Origin: Claveliimonas stercoravium
GTDB taxonomy: Bacteria; Bacillota; Clostridia; Lachnospirales; Lachnospiraceae
Direction of reading: 5' to 3'
DNA length: 5,406 nucleotides
Assembly (NCBI GenBank): GCA_019117345.1
Contig: DWZW01000064.1
Span: 1 to 5,406, forward strand
Shown here: piece by piece, positions 1 to 4,651 of the stretch
How positions within the stretch are numbered: the stretch's first letter is position 1
How the letters are laid out: each line of letters begins with the position of its first letter
Position numbers and translations under genes: made by a program
The notes under the pieces: generated by a model
What the model saw: the letters and a program-made list of their open reading frames with translations, nothing else
Database searches by the model: none
Told to the model about the DNA's origin: nothing

Positions 1-35
1 AACAGACCACGGTTTCTAGAGGAAGGAGTGATACT

Positions 36-740
36 ATGAGTTATAGTGATATATGTAATGCACCGTGGATGTACATCTGGGTAGGAGTTTTATTGATCGC
101 AGTGATCGTCCAGTGTCTGATCTTCATGAAAAAGGCGTGGACAAGGGCGAGAGGGCTGGGGCTTTCCAATCAGCAGATAAGAAAAGGCCTGACTACGGGA
201 GTGACTATCAGCATCGTGCCTACCCTGCCAGTCCTGGTTGTTTTCCTGTCCCTCATGCCTCTTCTGGGGGCTCCGCTTCCCTGGCTCCGGCTCTCGGTGA
301 TCGGCTCGGCCTACTACGAGACGTATGCGGCCACCACCGCGCTGGAGTGTGTGGGCGAGTCTCTCACGGTAAACGGGTACTCGGCTGTGGGCTGGATTGC
401 GGCGGCCTGGGTCATGACTGTAGGGGGAAGCGCCTGCATCCTCTGGTCCACCATCATGATCAAGCCTATCTCCTCCCTATACAATAAAGCGGAGAAGATT
501 GATATGGGTCTTGTGCTCGCCATTGGAAGCGGCTGTCTGGCCGGTGTAATGGCATATGTCTCTGTTGCTTATGGCTTCGGCCAGATGTCCACTCAGGGCG
601 TGGTCTTCCTGATCAGCTTTGCAGCAGGTGCGGTCCTTGTGATCCTGCATAAGAAATTTCCAAAGCTGAAGTGGATCTCTGATTATATCATGGCTATCAG
701 CATGCTGGTCGGGATGGCGGCAGCGTGTATCATTTTTTAA
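36..740 (+). CDS. DUF5058-like integral membrane protein, putative transporter subunit
   Basis: Complete 234-residue hydrophobic protein. The start is the ATG 7 bases after AAGGAG at 23-28. I see about six likely membrane segments, near residues 12-31, 52-77, 116-140, 158-181, 187-204 and 213-233. A basic cytoplasmic-type loop follows the first segment (MKKAWTRARG, 31-40). There is no cleavable signal peptide and no ATP-binding motif, so it is not an ABC ATPase. The conserved-looking stretch GLSNQQIRKGLTTGV (residues 42-56) followed by a proline-rich membrane segment is what I associate with DUF5058, a family of unknown function about this long in Firmicutes; this assignment is from memory. 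Its stop codon overlaps the Shine-Dalgarno sequence of the next gene, so the two products are probably made together. A role in solute transport is inferred from topology and from the enzymes downstream. It could instead be a non-transport membrane protein. Confidence 0.8.
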   Translation: MSYSDICNAPWMYIWVGVLLIAVIVQCLIFMKKAWTRARGLGLSNQQIRKGLTTGVTISIVPTLPVLVVFLSLMPLLGAPLPWLRLSVIGSAYYETYAATTALECVGESLTVNGYSAVGWIAAAWVMTVGGSACILWSTIMIKPISSLYNKAEKIDMGLVLAIGSGCLAGVMAYVSVAYGFGQMSTQGVVFLISFAAGAVLVILHKKFPKLKWISDYIMAISMLVGMAAACIIF

Positions 741-752
741 GGAGGGAACGGT

Positions 753-1430
753 ATGAAGCTACAGTCTAGAGAAGATTTCAACAAATGGACACACAGATTT
801 GGCATACTGTCCAGCCTTGTACTTTTTGTGGGAATGACCGCATTTCCGGTGGTGGCAAGCGCGGTGTACGGCCTGTGGCCGGACTTCAGAGCGCTGTGGC
901 CCGGCTTTATCGCTGTGATCCTGTTCATGGCTCCCTACTGGCCGGCCGAGACCATCGGGTACATGCCCGTCATGGGACCAGGGGCGCTGTATATGTCCTA
1001 CATCACGGGAAATGTTACAAACCTGCGGATGCCTGCCACGGTGGGCACCATCAATTCCCTGGGTATCAAGCCTAACACGGATGCCTGTCACACCATGGCC
1101 ATCATCGCCTGTGGTGCGTCGGTCATCACCACAGTGGCCATCGTGGCGATCGGCGTTGTAGTCGCGGCGCCTCTCTCACCGGTGCTCAACTCGCCAACCC
1201 TGCAGCCTGCCTTTGACTATGTAGTGCCCGCCCTCTTTGGAGGACTGGTGGCCCAGACCATACTGAAGGGTAAGAAGCAGTTCGGGTTTTATCTCGTTCC
1301 CCTGGCGGTCTGCCTTGTATGCTGCTATTTCACACCCATAAGCGGGGCGTATTATATGCTGATCGCCATTGCTGTCTCTGCGGCAATTTATATTGTGGAT
1401 TATAAAAAAGGAAAAGCAAAGTCCAGCTAA
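753..1430 (+). CDS. Six-segment membrane protein, probable partner of the DUF5058-like protein
   Basis: Complete 225-residue membrane protein. The ATG lies 7 bases after AAGGAGG (739-745), which includes the stop codon of the preceding gene, so translation is likely coupled. Likely membrane segments are near residues 18-40, 47-63, 115-138, 154-172, 177-192 and 198-216. A polar, conserved-looking loop at residues 64-110 contains WPAETIGYMPVMGPGALY and YITGNVTNLRMPA. Such glycine, asparagine and proline motifs between membrane segments are common in carriers that bind small solutes. The C-terminus is short and basic (YKKGKAKSS), consistent with a cytoplasmic tail. I do not recognise a named family. 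Tight pairing with the first gene and similar size suggest a two-subunit carrier, a layout reminiscent of the YjiG/YjiH pair next to the isoaspartyl dipeptidase gene in E. coli. I see no sequence evidence of homology to those proteins. Confidence 0.78.
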   Translation: MKLQSREDFNKWTHRFGILSSLVLFVGMTAFPVVASAVYGLWPDFRALWPGFIAVILFMAPYWPAETIGYMPVMGPGALYMSYITGNVTNLRMPATVGTINSLGIKPNTDACHTMAIIACGASVITTVAIVAIGVVVAAPLSPVLNSPTLQPAFDYVVPALFGGLVAQTILKGKKQFGFYLVPLAVCLVCCYFTPISGAYYMLIAIAVSAAIYIVDYKKGKAKSS

Positions 1431-1497
1431 GAAATGTCAAGAGGTGATATAAAAAAAGTTAAATTTGTTACAACAGAGCAAAAAAGGCAACCTTAAC
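1431..1497. other. Intergenic remnant left of the insertion sequence
   Basis: A-rich stretch between the second membrane gene and the inferred end of the insertion sequence. No intrinsic terminator for the + strand is visible, which fits an operon that once ran on into the hydrolase gene. It holds GAGGTGAT (1441-1448), a strong anti-16S match with no ATG, GTG or TTG at normal spacing. From an ATA at 1449 a 15-codon frame runs to TAA at 1494-1496. I do not call a gene here. Confidence 0.5.
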
Positions 1498-1498
1498 A

Positions 1499-1524
1499 GA
1501 CCATTCCCCGATATAGGAGTGGTC
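1499..1524. repeat. Subterminal hairpin at the right end of the insertion sequence
   Basis: GACCATTCC (1499-1507) pairs with GGAGTGGTC (1516-1524), nine pairs including one T·G wobble, around an eight-base loop. It lies 30 bases beyond the transposase stop. On the transposase strand it is followed, after a gap of about 13 bases, by a run of six T (1480-1485). That is too far for a classical terminator, though it may help end transcription. A role as a right-end recognition structure is also possible. Confidence 0.5.
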
Positions 1525-1554
1525 AGGAACTAAATATCCAGAGTACCGTGTTAC

Positions 1555-2892
1555 TTATGCAGCCTTTCTTCCCTTGTCAGGATACTCTTCGGCAAAACGC
1601 CTGCAGTGCTCCTCTGGCGTGATGATCTCAAAAGGTCTGTTATCCCGGAGCATGGCGAAGATGATGTTACAGATCTTATGCATGACAGCGCCCATTGCTA
1701 CTGGCTTTTTCTTGCCGGAGCACTTCCGGGTGTAATAGGCGTAAATCACGGGATTCACAGGTGAGCCGCTCCCTTTAGCAACCTTTATGTTGTTGAGTGC
1801 GGCTATGTGAAGGACCCGCCTGGCAAGGCTGGGGCCACGCTTGGACATATGGACCTTATCGCCAGAGAGTTTTCCGGATTGCTTGACAGCGGGGTCAAGC
1901 CCAAAGTAGGCGTAAAGCTTTTTCGGAGAAGAAAACAGGTTGAAATCCCCCATCTCCGCGATCAGGACGACCGCACTGAGAAAGCCGATCCCAGGCAGGG
2001 ACTGCAGAAGGCAGATCTGGTTGTAGATCAGAGTATCCTGCAGTTTCTCTACTGTCTCATGGAGCGCTTTCAGGAGTGCGTCCAGATGCTTCTGGTATTC
2101 GTAATAAGCATCGATATAAAGGCGGATGCGGATGGCATTGCTGGGGAGAGCCCGGCCAAAAACAGCGGCATCCTGTGCGGCAGCGATGATGGCATCATAC
2201 TTACGCAAAGCATAAGCCTGGCCAAAACGTGCAGTATTGCGGATGATATCCACAATGTCGTCCTTGGGAGCGGCAAGCATGTCCTGCGCAAGAGGATAAG
2301 AGCTTAACAGCTTTAAGGAAGACTGGATGGTGATCTTGCTGAAGACCTTAGCGTAAGCAGGGAAAGATACTTTCAGTTCTGCGGTGAGCTTCAGGACGAC
2401 AGCGGACTGGAGGTCCTTGAAATAATAGTAATCACGGACCAGGTTTCTCAGATCGACGACGGAGTCATGCGGAATGATGGAAGTCTTGAGAGAAACGTTG
2501 AGGCCGAGAAGAGCAGCCTTTTTTGAATCGAATTTGTCATTATGCAGTTTCCTTATGTTGATATTTGTGCTATTCTTAGTGATGATAGGATTAATGACGG
2601 AGCAGTCAAATCCCTTATCACGAAGGAAGCACAGGAGTGGGATGTGGTAGATCCCGGTAGACTCAAGGAAGCAGCGGCTTTTAAGAGAATACGTCTCTTG
2701 TGCTTCCTTTATTTTTGAGACAGCGAGCTCTCTGGAGGTGGGATCAGAATGGGTGATCTTAAAGGGTTTCCCGACAAGAGAACCATTGGGGAGAGCGATC
2801 GACATCCAGGTACAATCAGCGCCAACATCAAGGCCAACAGAGAGGAAAGAAGAGACGCTGTCAATAAAAGCAAGAAATCTTTGGTAATGCAT
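1555..2892 (-). CDS. IS110-family transposase (bridge-RNA-type recombinase)
   Basis: Complete 445-residue DEDD recombinase that would move the element through a circular intermediate. The N-terminal RuvC-like domain (about residues 16-160) carries the expected acidic residues: D22 in GLDVG, E77 in ESTG, and D119 and D122 in NDKFDSKKAA. A helical middle section (about 160-290) leads to the C-terminal Transposase_20 domain (about 293-380), with SLPGIGFLSAVVLIAEMGD (298-316) and YFGLDPAVKQSGKLSG (329-344). S339 in the SG motif is the likely catalytic serine, by analogy with IS621-type enzymes. I chose the start at 2892 because AAAGGA lies 8 bases upstream. An in-frame ATG at 2940 would add 16 residues without a clear ribosome site, and one at 2901 sits directly against the same Shine-Dalgarno sequence. 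No frameshift or internal stop is present, so the enzyme is probably functional. It faces against the surrounding operon. Confidence 0.93.
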   Translation of the reverse strand: MHYQRFLAFIDSVSSFLSVGLDVGADCTWMSIALPNGSLVGKPFKITHSDPTSRELAVSKIKEAQETYSLKSRCFLESTGIYHIPLLCFLRDKGFDCSVINPIITKNSTNINIRKLHNDKFDSKKAALLGLNVSLKTSIIPHDSVVDLRNLVRDYYYFKDLQSAVVLKLTAELKVSFPAYAKVFSKITIQSSLKLLSSYPLAQDMLAAPKDDIVDIIRNTARFGQAYALRKYDAIIAAAQDAAVFGRALPSNAIRIRLYIDAYYEYQKHLDALLKALHETVEKLQDTLIYNQICLLQSLPGIGFLSAVVLIAEMGDFNLFSSPKKLYAYFGLDPAVKQSGKLSGDKVHMSKRGPSLARRVLHIAALNNIKVAKGSGSPVNPVIYAYYTRKCSGKKKPVAMGAVMHKICNIIFAMLRDNRPFEIITPEEHCRRFAEEYPDKGRKAA

Positions 2893-2904
2893 GATAAACA
2901 TCCT

Positions 2905-3085
2905 TTCCGGCAGGCATCCATTTCCAAAAGGTGGATACACAACCTAGCGGCTTATACAGGTATAGCCTGAGGCTTCCCAACCAGCCAAACCATAAATCAC
3001 CACCGAATGGACAGACAGACTTTCTGAGAGGTTTCCCCGGCGGAAGGCCGGGTCCCAAGGAGGAGTCGTCAAAAGCCCTGCCTCA
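2905..3085 (-). ncRNA. Candidate IS110 bridge RNA in the left-end non-coding region
   Basis: In the IS110 group the non-coding region upstream of the transposase encodes a bridge RNA whose two loops pair with donor and target DNA. Here that region is long, has no plausible gene, and can fold. TGAGGC at its inferred 5' end (complement of 3080-3085) pairs with GCCTCA (complement of 2968-2973). Inside is a strong hairpin, CCCGGC/GCCGGG (3036-3041 with 3047-3052, five-base loop), and a small CAGA/TCTG hairpin. A TATAAT lies just upstream (3089-3094). The limits given run from the predicted start to just before the transposase ribosome site, about 180 bases, close to the 177 I recall for the IS621 RNA. 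I could not identify convincing guide sequences, so this is inference from position and foldability. Confidence 0.45.
3036..3052. repeat. GC-rich hairpin inside the candidate bridge RNA
   Basis: CCCGGC (3036-3041) and GCCGGG (3047-3052) form a perfect six-pair GC stem around a five-base loop. It is the strongest local hairpin in the non-coding left end and would form an internal stem of the proposed RNA. There is no T-run on either strand, so it is not a terminator. Confidence 0.6.
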
Positions 3086-3088
3086 GTG

Positions 3089-3094
3089 ATTATA
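3089..3094 (-). promoter_or_regulatory. Candidate -10 box for the bridge RNA and transposase transcript
   Basis: The minus strand reads TATAAT, a perfect sigma-A -10 hexamer, in the non-coding left end of the insertion sequence. Transcription would begin near 3083, at the strand that closes the long-range stem of the candidate bridge RNA. No good -35 hexamer sits 16-18 bases upstream (TTGTCA is only 10 bases away), and there is no TG extension. The box also overlaps the longer version of the stem (3091-3097), so it may simply be part of the fold. Confidence 0.3.
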
Positions 3095-3162
3095 CCTCGG
3101 GATCTGACAAAGTGCATGAAGAAAGCCTCAGACACGGTAAGGAAACAATAACATCTGATGGA

Positions 3163-3175
3163 GAGGGAAGCCCTC
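3163..3175. repeat. Short hairpin near the left tip of the insertion sequence
   Basis: GAGGG (3163-3167) and CCCTC (3171-3175) form a five-pair stem with a three-base loop, about 17 bases inside the inferred left end. It may be a left-end recognition structure, or a weak barrier to transcription entering the hydrolase gene. Confidence 0.35.
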
Positions 3176-3212
3176 CTTCAGTTATTCATTTAGACTTTGT
3201 AACTATTAACCC

Positions 3213-3230
3213 GTAGTCATTATTGACTAC
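3213..3230. promoter_or_regulatory. Perfect palindrome upstream of the hydrolase gene, possible operator
   Basis: GTAGTCA (3213-3219) and TGACTAC (3224-3230) form a perfect seven-base inverted repeat with a four-base AT spacer, 27 bases before the hydrolase start codon and outside the inferred insertion sequence. Its size and symmetry suit a dimeric repressor or activator of the GntR or LysR type. A hairpin in the mRNA leader is the alternative. No regulator gene lies in the window. Confidence 0.4.
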
Positions 3231-3257
3231 ACCATTATTATACTAGGAGGAGTAACT

Positions 3258-4538
3258 ATGGGAAAACTGACGTATATCATCTGCGGGAAGCTCTATGACG
3301 GCTTAGACCGGGAACTGAAGGAAGATCAGAAGATCCTGATCGAAGACGACAGGATCGTGGATGTAGGACCGGAGGTAGAGCAGCCTGAGTCGGCCCAGGT
3401 CATCGACCTGTCAGACGCCACAGTCACACCGGGCATGATCGATGCCCACATGCACATGGACAATATTGACTGGCATACGATCCGCCAGGAGGTGTACTAC
3501 ACCTCCGAGGAGCACAAGGCGCTGGGCGTTCTTCGGACGGCGCAGAAGGCCCTCTCCCGCGGATTTACGACGGTTCGCCATCCCGGCGGGATCACCTCCA
3601 ACGGGTTCGGTGTGCTGGACGTGAGAGATATGATCAACCAGGGATATTTCTCCGGCTCCAGGATCGTGGCGGCTGCAAGGCTCATCTGCACGGCGGGAAG
3701 CCATGGGGATCTCTCCCAGACCTTTGCCAGGAGGCCGGAGTTTTCCTTCGCGGTACAGAATATGATCAGCTCTCTTGGGTCGGGAAAGGATTTCTTTGCA
3801 AATGCGGTCCGGGAGGAGATAAAGGCTGGATCGGACTTTATCAAGATCATGGCCACAGGAGGCTTTTTTACTCCCTATGACAATCCACGGCAGCAGCAGA
3901 TGAATGACGAGGAGATGGAGGCGGTCATCCGCACCGCCCACGAGTGGGGCAAGACAGTCACCGCCCACGTGTACAGCCCGGATCATATCCGCAAGCTGGT
4001 GGGCTTTGGCATCGATGGACTGGAGCACTGCTCTCTCCTGGACGAGGAGACGGCCCAGATCGTGGAGGAGGCAGGAGCCTACATTGTTCCCACCTTCTGT
4101 CCTTACGAGGAGGCAGTCCACTATGACCCGGTGAAGATCCAGACCAAGCAGCCGGAGTTCCGGGCCAAGCTGGAGTACTACAAAGACGCGCTCCAGGCGG
4201 GGCGTGAGGTCATCAAGAACTGCAAGTGCAAGCTGGGCTACGGCACGGACCAGGTGGCTACCCACCAGAACTATGAGAGTGGCTACGAGTACAAGGCTTG
4301 GCTGGAGAGCGGTATGGATCCCTTCAGGGCTCTGGAGGCGGCTACCAGGATCAATGCGGAGATCCTGATGCTGGACGACAAGATCGGAACCATTGAAAAG
4401 GGAAAGCTGGCAGATATCTCTGCCTGGAAACGGGATCTTATGACAGATCCGAAAGCTCTCCTCGACTGCGCCTTTGTCATGAAGGAGGGAGTCGTATATC
4501 CTACAGAGAAATGCGAGGATATGGACGAGGAGTCATAA
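3258..4538 (+). CDS. Metal-dependent amidohydrolase, imidazolonepropionase/prolidase-like
   Basis: Complete 426-residue cytoplasmic enzyme of the amidohydrolase superfamily (COG1228-like). The ATG lies 7 bases after AGGAGG (3245-3250). An N-terminal beta-sandwich segment (about 1-58) leads into the TIM barrel. The metal ligands are visible in order: H64 and H66 in DAHMH, K196 in FIKIMATGG as the probable carboxylated bridging lysine, H237 in VTAHVYS, H257 in LEHCS, and D331 in GYGTDQ. The sandwich closes with IGTIEKGKLADISAW (376-390). This set indicates a two-metal centre like that of the Sgx9260/Xaa-Pro dipeptidase group, whose characterised members cleave dipeptides or N-acyl amino acids. 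The true substrate cannot be read from sequence, and other amide or cyclic-amide hydrolysis is possible. The gene probably once followed the membrane pair directly, before the insertion sequence split the locus. Confidence 0.92.
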   Translation: MGKLTYIICGKLYDGLDRELKEDQKILIEDDRIVDVGPEVEQPESAQVIDLSDATVTPGMIDAHMHMDNIDWHTIRQEVYYTSEEHKALGVLRTAQKALSRGFTTVRHPGGITSNGFGVLDVRDMINQGYFSGSRIVAAARLICTAGSHGDLSQTFARRPEFSFAVQNMISSLGSGKDFFANAVREEIKAGSDFIKIMATGGFFTPYDNPRQQQMNDEEMEAVIRTAHEWGKTVTAHVYSPDHIRKLVGFGIDGLEHCSLLDEETAQIVEEAGAYIVPTFCPYEEAVHYDPVKIQTKQPEFRAKLEYYKDALQAGREVIKNCKCKLGYGTDQVATHQNYESGYEYKAWLESGMDPFRALEAATRINAEILMLDDKIGTIEKGKLADISAWKRDLMTDPKALLDCAFVMKEGVVYPTEKCEDMDEES

Positions 4539-4550
4539 GCATTATATGAG

Positions 4551-4594
4551 AGGAGAAAGGGCGTGCGGAAATACCTCTGCACACCCTTTCTTCT
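4551..4594. terminator. Strong hairpin after the hydrolase gene, possible terminator or attenuator
   Basis: The arm 4551-4561 (AGGAGAAAGGG) pairs with 4584-4594 (CCCTTTCTTCT): eleven pairs, one a G·T wobble. After one C·A mismatch, GTGC (4563-4566) pairs with GCAC (4579-4582). It starts 12 bases after the hydrolase stop. The T residues lie within the 3' arm and only a GTGTGG stretch follows, so termination may be partial. It may instead stabilise the hydrolase mRNA. Confidence 0.5.
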
Positions 4595-4622
4595 TGTGTG
4601 GCAGGGAGAAAAAGGCTATAAT
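4594..4622 (+). promoter_or_regulatory. Candidate sigma-A promoter for the LarA-like gene
   Basis: TTGTGT (4594-4599) and a perfect TATAAT (4617-4622) are separated by exactly 17 bases. Transcription would start near 4629, about 10 bases before AGGAGG at 4639-4644, giving a short leader. The -35 matches consensus only in TTG. The promoter begins at the last base of the preceding hairpin, so the two together would uncouple this gene from the hydrolase transcript. Confidence 0.5.
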
Positions 4623-4651
4623 GCAGATGAGAGAAATCAGGAGGTGTCAGT

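Larger units (their letters stand above)
2958..3097. repeat. Long-range interrupted inverted repeat in the IS left end
   Basis: AGGTATA (2958-2964) pairs with TATACCT (3091-3097), and TGAGGC (2968-2973) pairs with GCCTCA (3080-3085). The two helices of seven and six pairs are separated by a small internal loop (three bases on one side, five on the other) and enclose about 106 bases. They share one register, which is unlikely for unstructured sequence and supports a folded RNA on the minus strand. Confidence 0.6.
1498..3193 (-). mobile_element. IS110-family insertion sequence, about 1.7 kb, apparently intact
   Basis: The element is identified by its full-length IS110-type transposase and by non-coding flanks that do not belong to the neighbouring operon. 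It lies on the minus strand: the transposase-proximal left end is near 3190 and the right end near 1500. IS110 elements lack terminal inverted repeats and leave a short core dinucleotide at both ends, so the ends are hard to see in a single copy. I place them at AG (CT on the element strand) at 1498-1499 and 3192-3193. The reasons are that AGAC occurs at both places and that a subterminal hairpin starts at 1499. The resulting length is normal for the family. The longer non-coding region lies upstream of the transposase (about 300 bases, against about 57 downstream), which is the IS110-group layout rather than the IS1111-group layout. Presence is secure; exact ends are tentative. Confidence 0.72.

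Noticed and set aside
1..1503. Nine-base direct repeat AACAGACCA at 1-9 and 1495-1503
   Set aside because: Many nine-base repeats are expected in a window this size. One copy touches the inferred IS end, but nothing else links the two.
1807..2307. Plus-strand open frame of 166 codons inside the transposase gene
   Set aside because: It is a shadow of the transposase reading frame with no recognisable product.
2893..2940. Sixteen-residue N-terminal extension of the transposase from an ATG at 2940
   Set aside because: The ATG at 2892 has AAAGGA at 8 bases, whereas 2940 has no ribosome site, and the extension would run through the leader RNA region.
3011..3020. Short tandem GACA/ACAG repeat
   Set aside because: Fewer than three full units; no sign of a CRISPR array or a functional repeat.
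3017..3200. Seven-base matches between the candidate RNA and the flank: AGACTTT at 3017-3023 and 3192-3198, and ACAAAGT at 3107-3113 complementary to 3194-3200, considered as bridge-RNA guides
   Set aside because: About one match of this length is expected by chance in the comparison. No matching right-target or donor guides were found in a consistent order.
3223..3244. TTGACT and TATACT as a promoter for the hydrolase
   Set aside because: The hexamers are only 10 bases apart, and a start from this -10 would leave the ribosome site out of the transcript.
3411..4265. Long minus-strand open frame of 284 codons inside the hydrolase gene
   Set aside because: It lies wholly antisense to a gene with complete catalytic motifs, lacks a recognisable domain or ribosome site, and is explained by codon bias of the real gene.
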